A stretch of DNA of 64,000 bases, taken from Pseudomonas baetica. GTDB lineage: Bacteria > Pseudomonadota > Gammaproteobacteria > Pseudomonadales > Pseudomonadaceae. The position numbers and the translations under genes were made by a program. The stretch's first letter is position 1, and the number at the start of each line of letters is the position of its first letter. The notes below the pieces were generated by a model, which searched no databases, was not told where the DNA came from, and saw only the letters and a program-made list of their open reading frames with translations. Below, piece by piece: positions 25,352 through 33,143 of the stretch. The stretch covers positions 5,638,001 to 5,702,000 of the forward strand of contig NZ_PHHE01000001.1 of the NCBI RefSeq assembly GCF_002813455.1, in the 5' to 3' direction.

Positions 25352-26560
25352 ATGGAAAATCTGCAAAGCGCTGTGGACACGCTGGTTCACAGCTCCAATA
25401 CGTTGTTCATACTGATCGGCGCGGTCATGGTTCTGGCGATGCATGCCGGCTTCGCTTTTCTGGAAGTCGGTACGGTGCGGCAGAAAAACCAGGTTAACGC
25501 GCTGTCGAAAATTCTCAGTGATTTCGCGGTGTCGACGCTGGCCTATTTCTTTATAGGCTATTGGGTCTCCTACGGTGTCACCTTCATGCAACCGGCGGCA
25601 GTGCTGAATGCTGATCACGGTTATGGGCTGGTGAAGTTTTTCTTCTTGCTGACCTTTGCTGCTGCTATCCCGGCGATCATTTCCGGCGGTATCGCCGAGC
25701 GCGCGCGCTTCGTTCCGCAGTTGTGCGCGACGGCGCTGATTGTCGCGTTCATCTACCCGTTTTTCGAAGGCATGATCTGGAATGGCAACTACGGCCTGCA
25801 AGCCTGGCTGGCGGCGAGTTTCGGCGCGGCGTTCCACGATTTCGCCGGTTCCGTGGTGGTGCACGCCATGGGGGGCTGGCTGGCGTTGGCGGCGGTTTTG
25901 CTGCTGGGTCCACGTCACGGGCGCTATCGCGATGGTCGTCTGGTCGCGTTCGCGCCGTCGAGCATTCCGTTTCTGGCGTTGGGCTCGTGGATTCTGATTG
26001 TCGGCTGGTTCGGATTCAACGTGATGAGTGCGCAAACCTTGCAAGGTGTCAGCGGTCTGGTCGCCGTCAATTCGTTGATGGCGATGGTCGGTGGCACGAT
26101 GGCGGCGTTGATCGTCGGGCGCAATGACCCGGGGTTTCTGCATAACGGGCCATTGGCCGGATTGGTGGCGATCTGTGCGGGTTCGGACCTGATGCATCCG
26201 GTCGGTGCACTGGTGACGGGGGCTATTGCCGGGGCGCTGTTTGTCTGGTGCTTCACGGCCGCACAGGTGAAATGGCGTATCGACGATGTCTTGGGTGTCT
26301 GGCCATTGCACGGTTTGTGCGGTGTGTGGGGTGGGATTGCCTGTGGGATTTTCGGCCATACGGCGCTCGGCGGCCTGGGGGGCGTCAGTCTGATCAGTCA
26401 GTTGATTGGCACTGCACTCGGTGTGGTGGTGGCGCTGGTGGGCGGCTTTGTCGTGTACGGCGTGATCAAGGCGCTGCACGGGCTGCGCCTGAGTCAGGAA
26501 CAAGAGTATTACGGCGCTGATCTGGCGCTGCACAAGATCGGCGCAGTGAGTCAGGATTAA
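25352..26560 (+). CDS. amt: Ammonium transporter (Amt family)
   Basis: A 402-residue inner-membrane channel for ammonia/ammonium with about eleven hydrophobic helices. Pore residues are visible: the Asp and first His in FHDFAGSVVVHAMGG and the second pore His in VWPLHGLCGVWGG. The ISGGIAERARF motif is typical of the family. I chose the ATG at 25352 (MENLQSAVDTL), which starts where the family starts; an ATG at 25307 would add 15 residues and lies inside the inverted repeat. No glnK is adjacent. A sigma-54-type promoter lies upstream. The stop codon shares a TTAA with the convergent antiporter gene. Confidence 0.9.
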   Translation: MENLQSAVDTLVHSSNTLFILIGAVMVLAMHAGFAFLEVGTVRQKNQVNALSKILSDFAVSTLAYFFIGYWVSYGVTFMQPAAVLNADHGYGLVKFFFLLTFAAAIPAIISGGIAERARFVPQLCATALIVAFIYPFFEGMIWNGNYGLQAWLAASFGAAFHDFAGSVVVHAMGGWLALAAVLLLGPRHGRYRDGRLVAFAPSSIPFLALGSWILIVGWFGFNVMSAQTLQGVSGLVAVNSLMAMVGGTMAALIVGRNDPGFLHNGPLAGLVAICAGSDLMHPVGALVTGAIAGALFVWCFTAAQVKWRIDDVLGVWPLHGLCGVWGGIACGIFGHTALGGLGGVSLISQLIGTALGVVVALVGGFVVYGVIKALHGLRLSQEQEYYGADLALHKIGAVSQD

Positions 26561-28269
26561 GTCTCCTCATCTTCGGCGCCGGGATAAAAGCCATGCAGCA
26601 GGCGATAACGGTCACTGCGTACCTGGTCGACTTTTTCCTGCACCTGGCGCGCCGCAAAACCGAGCATGATCAAGGCGTGGGAGGCGAGCATCAGGCTTGA
26701 TTCCAACAGCTCCGGTACCACTTCGGTGGCGCCGGCGGCTTTGAGTTCCGCCAGTTGGCTGTCGTCGCGGGTGCGCACCAGAATCGGCACCTGATCATTG
26801 AGTCGACGTGCTTCCCTGAGGACGCGCAGGGCGACGTCGGTTTGATCGACGGCGATCACCAGCAACCTTGCGCGCAGCAGTCCGACGGCCGTCAGCAAGT
26901 CGCCACGTGAAGAGTCGCCGTAATGGACCTCACTTTCGCCAAGGGCCGCCTCCTGGATCCGTACCGGGTCGTTGTCCAGTGCAATGAAAGGCTGATTCGC
27001 ATTGCGCATGAAGCGGCCGATGGATTGCCCGACGCGGCCGTAGCCGCATATCACCACATGCTTGTCGAGTTCGGCGTTCAGTGCGCTGATCTTTTCGATC
27101 TGTGCTTCCTGATTGGGTTTGCGATGCAAAGCGGCGGCTATTCGCGGTGCCGCGCGTAGCAGCAGAGGGGTCAGCAGCATCGAACAAAAGGTCGCTGCGA
27201 GCAGAAGTGCACCGAGTTCAGCCGGCAGCATCTGGTTTTGCTGCATCTGCGCCATCAAGGCAAAGCAGAATTCACCGCCCTGCGCCAGGGCGAGGCCGCT
27301 GCGCCAGGCGGTCTCATTGTCGTTACCCCGCCATTTCACCAGCAAGGCCACGACGATACCCTTGATCAGCATCAGGCCGACGGTCAGGCCAACGATCAAC
27401 AGACTGTGGCTGATGAACAGTTGCAGGTCGATCAGCATGCCGATGCTGACGAAAAACACCCCGAGCAGAATGTCGCGAAAGGGGCGGATGTCGGCTTCGA
27501 TCTGGTGTCGGTAATGGCTTTCGCCGAGGAGCATGCCGGCCAAAAATGCGCCGAGGGCAGGGGACAGCCCCAGCAGATGAGTCAGCCAGGCGGTCAGCAG
27601 CACAATGACCAGCGCCAGCAGCACGAACAACTCTGCCGAGCGCGAGGCGGCTACTTCGTGGAACAGGCGTGGCAACAACCAGCGACTGGCCAGCAGCAGA
27701 CCGAAGAACAGCACTATGGTTTTCGTCAGGGTCAGTGGCAGCGCCCAGTACCAGGCCTGATCGCTACTCCCCGCAAACACCGGCACAAGGGTCAGCAACA
27801 GAACGGCGACCACGTCCTGAAACAGCAAGACACCGACGGCGTTCTGACCGTGACTGCTGAACACCTCACCCAGGCTGCTCAGTTCCTTGGTGACAATAGC
27901 CGTCGACGACAATGAAAGGCCGGCGCCGAGCAATAGCGCCGGGGTCAGCGGCATCCCCAGCAACATCAGCAGCAGACCGAGCAACGCCGTGCTGATCAGC
28001 ACTTGCTGACTGCCCAGGCGAAACACCACTTTGCGCAGCGCGATCATTTTCGACAGGGAAAACTCCAGGCCCAGGGAAAACAGCAGGAACACAACTCCCA
28101 GCTCAGCCACGTCGGGCAGGTGTTCACTCTCGTTGACCCAGTTGAATGCCGTTGGCCCGACCAGCAGTCCTACGCACAGGTAACCCAATACCGGTGGCAG
28201 GCGCAGACGACGGAACAGGGCAATCATCACGAGGGACGACGCAAGGATGATCAGCAGGTTGGCAAACAC
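26557..28269 (-). CDS. CPA2 cation/proton antiporter, KefB-like, with RCK domain
   Basis: A 570-residue K+/H+ antiporter-type protein. It has about twelve hydrophobic helices over residues 1-380, with the Na/H-exchanger core (GLGLEFSL-type segment FSLGLEFSLSK, FQDVVAVLLL, GAFLAGMLLGES). A cytoplasmic TrkA-N/RCK domain (about 400-520) has the nucleotide loop ICGYGRVGQSIG and acidic ALDNDP. It would export K+ under electrophile or pH stress. The GTG at 28269 is preceded by GGAG; an ATG at 28329 would add 20 basic residues. No KefG/KefF-type partner is next to it, so glutathione gating is unproven. Confidence 0.85.
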   Translation of the reverse strand: MFANLLIILASSLVMIALFRRLRLPPVLGYLCVGLLVGPTAFNWVNESEHLPDVAELGVVFLLFSLGLEFSLSKMIALRKVVFRLGSQQVLISTALLGLLLMLLGMPLTPALLLGAGLSLSSTAIVTKELSSLGEVFSSHGQNAVGVLLFQDVVAVLLLTLVPVFAGSSDQAWYWALPLTLTKTIVLFFGLLLASRWLLPRLFHEVAASRSAELFVLLALVIVLLTAWLTHLLGLSPALGAFLAGMLLGESHYRHQIEADIRPFRDILLGVFFVSIGMLIDLQLFISHSLLIVGLTVGLMLIKGIVVALLVKWRGNDNETAWRSGLALAQGGEFCFALMAQMQQNQMLPAELGALLLAATFCSMLLTPLLLRAAPRIAAALHRKPNQEAQIEKISALNAELDKHVVICGYGRVGQSIGRFMRNANQPFIALDNDPVRIQEAALGESEVHYGDSSRGDLLTAVGLLRARLLVIAVDQTDVALRVLREARRLNDQVPILVRTRDDSQLAELKAAGATEVVPELLESSLMLASHALIMLGFAARQVQEKVDQVRSDRYRLLHGFYPGAEDEET

Positions 28270-28476
28270 AAGGCACTCCAATGTCAGGCTCTGGCTTCTC
28301 AAGCGTAGAGGCAAAAAGCGCGGGAGCATCGCCTGATCGGCATTTCTGTGAACTGATGTGTGTCAGGGTTTTGTGCGTGAGCCGCAGTCGTTGGCTTTAA
28401 AGCCTTTGGGCGGGGTGGCTCGACGGGTTTTCAGGTGCGGCCTAGAATAGACGCACTAATTTTTGGTTGAGCAATC

Positions 28477-28713
28477 ATGCTTCCTGAATGTCAGCTGTTC
28501 GGCACCTTGGGGTGTCATCTCTGTGAAGTCGCCGAAGCCATGTTGATGGAGTTTGTCGAGCGCGGGCTATTGGTCGAGCTGGTGGATATCGCTGACGACG
28601 AGTCATGGTTCGAGGCTTACAGTTTGCGCATTCCGGTGCTGCGCCGAGTTGACACCGGGGCGGAACTGGGCTGGCCGTTCAGTGCCGATCAGGTCGTGGC
28701 GTTACTTCGCTAA
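28477..28713 (+). CDS. Glutaredoxin-family (DUF836) small thiol protein
   Basis: A 78-residue thioredoxin-fold protein. The active-site pair is in LFGTLGCHLCEVAEAML (CHLC, residues about 13-16) and the cis-Pro region is YSLRIPVLRR. It is a short, monothiol/dithiol glutaredoxin-like protein of unknown partner. It is followed after about 110 bases by an SOS-type gene and is divergent from the antiporter gene. Confidence 0.8.
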   Translation: MLPECQLFGTLGCHLCEVAEAMLMEFVERGLLVELVDIADDESWFEAYSLRIPVLRRVDTGAELGWPFSADQVVALLR

Positions 28714-28785
28714 CCGTTTTTTTGCTTCGTCCCACCGGTCGCCACCCGTCATCCATTGCTTGGCACTTTCCGGCTTATTCGGTTA

Positions 28786-28801
28786 CTGTATGTTCATACA
28801 G
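28786..28801 (+). promoter_or_regulatory. LexA box
   Basis: CTGTATGTTCATACAG is a perfect 16-bp palindrome matching the gammaproteobacterial SOS box CTGT-N8-ACAG. It lies 25 bases before the GTG start of a 105-residue gene, well placed to block its transcription. Confidence 0.85.
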
Positions 28802-28825
28802 TAATTGCGTGAGAGGGACGAAACC

Positions 28826-29143
28826 GTGGTCAATGTCGAACAGTTGAAAAACAGCGTGAACCGGATGTCGGTTGACGTGGTGCGCGAGGCCGTCCTCGAG
28901 TTGCGCCTAGACGGGCTGGTCACGGAAGGCAAGACACCCTTCAACAAGCTGCATTTCAACACCTGCTTTGCCGAGATCGAAGCTTTGTTTCAGCGCGCCG
29001 GTTATCACAGGCAACTGGACGTGGTCGGTTATCAGGGCTTGCTTTATGCCTTGTATGATCCGGGGCGCTGGGAGGCCGTCGATGTGCTGCGCTGGCTCAA
29101 GGAGTTCACCGAGGCCGCGGCACTCAAGTCGATTCCAGCCTGA
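28826..29143 (+). CDS. Small orphan protein under an apparent LexA box
   Basis: A 105-residue soluble, acidic, helix-rich protein (begins M/VVNVEQLKNSVNRMSVDVV) that I cannot place in a named family. There are no membrane segments, cysteine pairs or nucleotide-binding motifs. GAGAGGGA seven bases before the GTG at 28826 supports the start; an ATG at 28808 region is not available with a ribosome binding site. The SOS box directly upstream indicates DNA-damage induction by LexA cleavage. Candidate roles are damage tolerance or cell-cycle delay, but this is inference from regulation only. Confidence 0.75.
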   Translation: MVNVEQLKNSVNRMSVDVVREAVLELRLDGLVTEGKTPFNKLHFNTCFAEIEALFQRAGYHRQLDVVGYQGLLYALYDPGRWEAVDVLRWLKEFTEAAALKSIPA

Positions 29144-29214
29144 GCATTGGGCACTAGGTTCGTTCCCCTCAGTGTTGGATAATGCCGGCCTGCCTTGAGG
29201 GTTTGTATTTTCGT

Positions 29215-30105
29215 ATGTCCACGTCAACATTTTCTGCTGCACAGAATCAGGCCAGTACCCTATATCTGCCGCCGGGTACCTGGTCGACTGTCCTCGATTG
29301 CCTGTGCGAGCACTTCAGTGCCATCGGGCGCGAGCAATGGCTGGATCGGATTGCTCGGGGGCGGGTGCTGGACGGCAACGGCCAGCCGATCCCGGTGGAC
29401 TTGCCCTACAGGGAAGGTCTGCGCATTCATTACTTTCGCGAGGTGCCGGACGAGAAGCCGATTCCGGTGGTCGAGTCGATTCTCTATGCGGACGAGCACT
29501 TGGTAGTGGCCGACAAACCGCATTTTCTGCCGGTGACGCCTGCCGGCGAGTATGTCGAACAAACGCTGCTGCGCCGATTGATCCGCCGTCTGGACAATCC
29601 GCATCTGGTGCCTTTGCACCGGATCGATCGGCATACGGCGGGTCTGGTGATCTTCTCGGCCAACCCCCAAACCCGTTCCGCTTATCAGTCGTTGTTCCCG
29701 ACGCGGCAAATCGAAAAACGCTACGAAGCGATTGCTCCAGCCTTGCCCGATCTGACTTTTCCGTTGGTTCACAAAAGCCGTCTGGTGGATGGCGAGCCGT
29801 TTTTCCGGATGCAGGAAGCACCGGGGGTCAGCAACACCGAAACGGCAGTGGAGGTTCGCGAGAAGTACGGCGATCTGTGGCGCTATGCTCTGTTCCCGGT
29901 GACTGGCAAGAAGCATCAATTGCGCGTGCACATGACCGCGTTGGGCGCCAGTATCTGCAATGACCCGTTCTATCCGGATGCGTTGAAAGACGTCGTCGAT
30001 GACTATGCCAGGCCGCTGAAGCTATTGGCCCAAGGGCTGCGGTTTATCGACCCGGTAACAGGCGAAAAACGCGAGTTCGAAAGTCGTATTACCTTGCAAT
30101 GGTGA
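29215..30105 (+). CDS. RluA-family pseudouridine synthase
   Basis: A 296-residue RNA pseudouridine synthase. The catalytic Asp is in PLHRIDRHTAGLVIF (about residue 139), with VVADKPHFLPVTP upstream, EKRYEAIAP and the late motif TGKKHQLRVHM. The first 80 residues, with a tetrapyrrole-like S4-type region replaced by a shorter segment, match the RluA/RsuA-like proteins that modify rRNA or tRNA; the exact target uridine cannot be read from sequence. The ATG at 29215 gives MSTSTFSAAQ. Its terminator downstream has been split by the insertion sequence. Confidence 0.85.
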   Translation: MSTSTFSAAQNQASTLYLPPGTWSTVLDCLCEHFSAIGREQWLDRIARGRVLDGNGQPIPVDLPYREGLRIHYFREVPDEKPIPVVESILYADEHLVVADKPHFLPVTPAGEYVEQTLLRRLIRRLDNPHLVPLHRIDRHTAGLVIFSANPQTRSAYQSLFPTRQIEKRYEAIAPALPDLTFPLVHKSRLVDGEPFFRMQEAPGVSNTETAVEVREKYGDLWRYALFPVTGKKHQLRVHMTALGASICNDPFYPDALKDVVDDYARPLKLLAQGLRFIDPVTGEKREFESRITLQW

Positions 30106-30141
30106 TCGCCAGGCGTGTTTTCGAGCGCCCATGAAAAAGCC

Positions 30142-30153
30142 CGCATGAATGCG
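30142..30153. repeat. Left target-site duplication of the IS4-like element
   Basis: CGCATGAATGCG is repeated exactly at 31576-31587. It is the central part of a former terminator hairpin. Confidence 0.85.
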
Positions 30154-30198
30154 TAATGCTGTTCACTTAAGCATTTGAATCCTCGCCGGGCTTCTCCG

Positions 30199-30234
30199 AA
30201 AATCCGATGTCAGATCTCTGGCATCGGATTTTTT
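30199..30234 (+). terminator. Hairpin with T-run directly before the transposase start
   Basis: AAAATCCGATG (30199-30209) pairs perfectly with CATCGGATTTT (30222-30232), followed by more T and then the ATG at 30235. As in IS4 and IS10, such a structure could stop transcripts entering from outside or hide the start codon. Confidence 0.7.
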
Positions 30235-31566
30235 ATGTCTGTTCAACAGGACTTGCTCGACCTCGGCGACCTTTTCAACTTCTGTGACTTGAGCACATTC
30301 ACTCAAAATATTCCCATCGAGTGGGTCGCGTCTGCGCTGGATCTGTCCAGCCAGGCCACTATCCGACGGCGTCGCTTGCCTGCCGACCAAGTGCTCTGGC
30401 TGGTGCTCGGCATGGCACTGTTTCGTGACGAGCCGGTTCATGAGGTTGCCCGACGTTTGAACATCTGCGCCCAAGGTCTGGCTTCTGACCATCTATTGGC
30501 CCGTAGCGGTGTAACCGAAGCCCGCAAGCGGCTGGGGGCCGACCCGGTTGAGTGGTTGTTTCGCAAAACGGGTACTCAATGGGGCGCGCAGCGCTATCCC
30601 GATGATGCCTGGCAGGATCTGCAAGTATTTGCAGTCGATGGTGCGCTTCTGCGCACGCCGGATACGCCGGAGTTGCGAGACCATTTCGGTTCTGGAAACA
30701 CCTCGACCGACCGCCAGACTCCCTTTCCCATGCTGCGCCTGGTGGCGCTGATGAATGTGCGTTCACACCTGATCCTGGATGCACAGCTTAGCCCTTACCG
30801 ACGCAGCGAAATGCGTCTGGCCGATGAGTTTTTGCAGCAGATCCCCGACCACTCCGTGACGTTGTTCGATAAAGGGTTCTGGAGCGCCGATCTCATGCTC
30901 AGCCTGAGCGGCGACGGCAGTCACCGTCATTGGCTGATTCCGGCAAAAAAGGGATTGGTTTGCGAGGAGGTAGCTCGTTACAACCAGCACGACCGTTTGG
31001 TGCGCATGAAAGTCTCGCCGCAAGCCAGAAAGCGAAATCCGACTCTTCCTACACACTGGGAGGCGCGTGAAGTCAGTTATGAAATTCAAGGCAAAGTAAA
31101 AACAGTCATGACGTCGTTGCCGGCCAAGATCTACAGCACCAAGTCTGTTGCCAAGCTTTATCAGGAGCGCTGGGAAATCGAATTGGGCTTCAGGGATATC
31201 AAAAGCTCAATGCAGCAAAACGCAATGACCTTGCGCAGCAAAAAGGTCGATCTGATCTACCAGGAAGTGTGGGGGTTGTTGCTGGCTTACAACGTGATTC
31301 GTCGGGAGGCAAGTCAGGCAGCAGTCGCGTTTGGTCGAGCGCCGTCGGACATCCGTTTCAAGCCGGCTTGCCAGTACATCGCCGTGCAGTTGATCGTGAT
31401 GGCAGCGGCCAATCCTGTTTCAGCGACGGGTAGACGGTTGGCGGAACTTAGAAAAGGCGTTGGCGGGCTGTTTCTGGATCACCGCCCAAGGCCTTCGAGG
31501 CCAAGGACGGTGAAGATTTCAAAAACCCGGTTTCCGGTGGACCGTAAGGCTGCTCCGCTTAAGTGA
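30235..31566 (+). CDS. IS4-family DDE transposase
   Basis: A 443-residue transposase. Catalytic Asp residues are in FAVDGALLRTPD and VTLFDKGFWSAD, and the Glu lies in the IS4 YREK signature YQERWEIELGFRDIK (Y-x2-R-x3-E-x6-K). An N-terminal IS4-type domain covers about 10-100. The reading frame is intact. I use the ATG at 30235 (MSVQQDLLDL); an in-frame start at 30175 lies before the hairpin. No ribosome binding site is visible at 30235, consistent with deliberately weak translation. The stop codon lies inside the right terminal repeat. Confidence 0.92.
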   Translation: MSVQQDLLDLGDLFNFCDLSTFTQNIPIEWVASALDLSSQATIRRRRLPADQVLWLVLGMALFRDEPVHEVARRLNICAQGLASDHLLARSGVTEARKRLGADPVEWLFRKTGTQWGAQRYPDDAWQDLQVFAVDGALLRTPDTPELRDHFGSGNTSTDRQTPFPMLRLVALMNVRSHLILDAQLSPYRRSEMRLADEFLQQIPDHSVTLFDKGFWSADLMLSLSGDGSHRHWLIPAKKGLVCEEVARYNQHDRLVRMKVSPQARKRNPTLPTHWEAREVSYEIQGKVKTVMTSLPAKIYSTKSVAKLYQERWEIELGFRDIKSSMQQNAMTLRSKKVDLIYQEVWGLLLAYNVIRREASQAAVAFGRAPSDIRFKPACQYIAVQLIVMAAANPVSATGRRLAELRKGVGGLFLDHRPRPSRPRTVKISKTRFPVDRKAAPLK

Positions 31567-31575
31567 ACAGCATTA

Positions 31576-31587
31576 CGCATGAATGCG
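31576..31587. repeat. Right target-site duplication of the IS4-like element
   Basis: Second copy of CGCATGAATGCG, continuing into the right half of the split terminator (GGGCTTTCTTG). Confidence 0.85.
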
Positions 31588-31618
31588 GGCTTTCTTGTAT
31601 CGGGTATCGACCTGGAGC

Positions 31619-31840
31619 TTACAGCTCTTTAACAGTGCGAACCTGATCCTTGTTGATGCGGGTTTCTTTGCCGTCCAGCTGTTTGAACTCGTAGAAGCCC
31701 GAATCATCATCGTATTTCGGGGTGTCGACGGCCTGGATTTCGCGACCATCATTCAAGGTGATCACTGTCGGCGAGGAGCAACCGGCGAGGGTTGCCAGGC
31801 CCAGTGCGAGCATGAGAGTGGCGAGGGTCCGTTGAGTCAT
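31619..31840 (-). CDS. YgdI/YgdR-family small lipoprotein
   Basis: A 73-residue lipoprotein. The signal peptide has basic residue, hydrophobic core and lipobox LAGC with acylated Cys21; the mature part is the DUF903/YgdI-YgdR fold (TVITLNDGREIQAVDTPKYD, INKDQVRTV). GGAGA precedes the ATG. Function of this abundant family is unknown. Its transcript formerly ended at the hairpin that the insertion sequence has split, 30 bases beyond its stop codon. Confidence 0.88.
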   Translation of the reverse strand: MTQRTLATLMLALGLATLAGCSSPTVITLNDGREIQAVDTPKYDDDSGFYEFKQLDGKETRINKDQVRTVKEL

Positions 31841-31918
31841 GAGTGTGTCTCCGAATGGAATATCTTTTGGTTACTGAGCTTGAGACGTATACAAGGCGTG
31901 AGAGTTCCTTGAAGGCTG

Positions 31919-32521
31919 TCAGTCTGACACAGTGTTGTGCGAATGTAACAGGTCCGGGGTGTTGAGGTTGGCCAGTCGCGGGTCGTTGTCAGGGCACTGC
32001 AAGGCCTTGGCGCCGAGCTCGCGCATCACCCGGCCAGGGCTGCGTTCGCCAGCGTTCCAGGCGGTTTCGAATGCTGGCAGGAGGGCCACCGGAATCACGC
32101 ACAGCAAAGGTTCCCAATGCTCGTCGTGGCGCAACATTAAAGGTTTGTCAGGATGCTGATTGGCGGTTTCACGCATGGTGTGCAATAGCGCCTCATCGAC
32201 ACGCGGGACATCGCATGGCAATACCAGCAGGTGCGAATGGCGCGCGGCTTTCAGGCCAGCGCGAATCCCCGCCAACGGCCCGGGAAAGTCGCCTTCATCG
32301 TCCACCACCAACTGATCGGCGAAGGGCGCATAGCGCTCGCGATTGCGATTACACGAGATGATCAAGTCATCGGTCAATGGACGAGTCTTGCGTTGTAAAT
32401 GCGCAATCAGCGGCTCGCCCAGCCACTCCACCAGGCCTTTGTCCTGACCACCCATGCGTTGACCGCGTCCGCCTGCCAGAAGCAGGATGGAGCAGGGCGG
32501 CAGTTGCGTTATCGAGGTCAT
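31919..32521 (-). CDS. mobA: Molybdenum cofactor guanylyltransferase MobA
   Basis: A 200-residue nucleotidyltransferase that attaches GMP to molybdopterin, giving the bis-MGD cofactor. The signature [20 protein letters not shown] (residues about 15-34) binds GTP, followed by [15 protein letters not shown] and [15 protein letters not shown] precedes the ATG. It is divergent from moaB-moeA across 82 bases, so all three cofactor genes can share a control region. Confidence 0.93.
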   Translation of the reverse strand: MTSITQLPPCSILLLAGGRGQRMGGQDKGLVEWLGEPLIAHLQRKTRPLTDDLIISCNRNRERYAPFADQLVVDDEGDFPGPLAGIRAGLKAARHSHLLVLPCDVPRVDEALLHTMRETANQHPDKPLMLRHDEHWEPLLCVIPVALLPAFETAWNAGERSPGRVMRELGAKALQCPDNDPRLANLNTPDLLHSHNTVSD

Positions 32522-32603
32522 GGCAGCTTCTCCTGAGGGGCGGCGAAATAATCAGGCGCTGTGATATAACACCCAGCTGTTTCTCCTACAACTGGACGAG
32601 CCT

Positions 32604-33143
32604 ATGAAAGCCAAGGCTGATGTACCTTTCGTGCCGCTTAATATTGCGGTACTGACTGTCAGTGATACCCGAACCTTCGAAACCGACACTTCAGGTCAGG
32701 TCTTTGTCGATCGCTTGACGGCCGCCGGCCACCGTCTGGCAGAGCGGGTGCTGCTTAAAGATGACCTTTACAAAATCCGCGCGCAAGTCGCCAACTGGAT
32801 CGCCGACGATGTCGTACAGGTCGTGCTGATCACCGGCGGTACCGGTTTCACCGGTCGCGACAGTACGCCGGAAGCTGTCGCCTGCCTGCTCGACAAACAG
32901 GTCGACGGGTTTGGTGAGTTGTTCCGTCAGATCTCGGTCGCCGATATTGGTACCTCGACCGTGCAATCGCGTGCGCTGGCCGGTCTGGCCAATGGCACGC
33001 TGGTGTGCTGCTTGCCGGGTTCGACCAATGCGGTGCGCACCGGTTGGGATGGCATTCTGGCTGAGCAACTGGATGTTCGGCACCGTCCGTGCAATTTCGT
33101 GGCTCATCTGAAACAGGCGGCGCCTTGTGAATCCCGTGGGTAA
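32604..33143 (+). CDS. moaB: Molybdenum cofactor biosynthesis protein MoaB
   Basis: A 179-residue molybdopterin-binding protein of the MoaB/Mog fold, thought to adenylylate molybdopterin. The substrate-binding motif TGGTGFTGRDSTPEAV lies at about 78-93, with ITGGTG and the late CLPGSTNAVRTGWDGIL segment. Length is typical. It overlaps moeA by 17 bases, so translation is coupled. Confidence 0.92.
   Translation: MKAKADVPFVPLNIAVLTVSDTRTFETDTSGQVFVDRLTAAGHRLAERVLLKDDLYKIRAQVANWIADDVVQVVLITGGTGFTGRDSTPEAVACLLDKQVDGFGELFRQISVADIGTSTVQSRALAGLANGTLVCCLPGSTNAVRTGWDGILAEQLDVRHRPCNFVAHLKQAAPCESRG

Larger units (their letters stand above)
30154..31575 (+). mobile_element. IS4-family insertion sequence, intact, 1422 bp
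   Basis: The terminal repeats are perfect: TAATGCTGTTCACTTAAGC at 30154-30172 is the reverse complement of 31557-31575. The ends TAATGC...TTAAG resemble those of E. coli IS4. A 12-bp target duplication flanks both sides, in the 11-13 bp range of IS4. One full-length transposase gene is inside. Perfect ends and duplication suggest recent insertion. Joining the flanks restores a terminator hairpin with 8-bp stem GCCCGCAT/ATGCGGGC shared by the pseudouridine synthase gene and the convergent lipoprotein gene. Confidence 0.92.

Noticed and set aside
28760..28775. TGGCACTTTCCGGCT as a sigma-54 promoter
   Set aside because: The GG and GC dinucleotides are not ten bases apart, and the nearby LexA box explains control of the following gene better.
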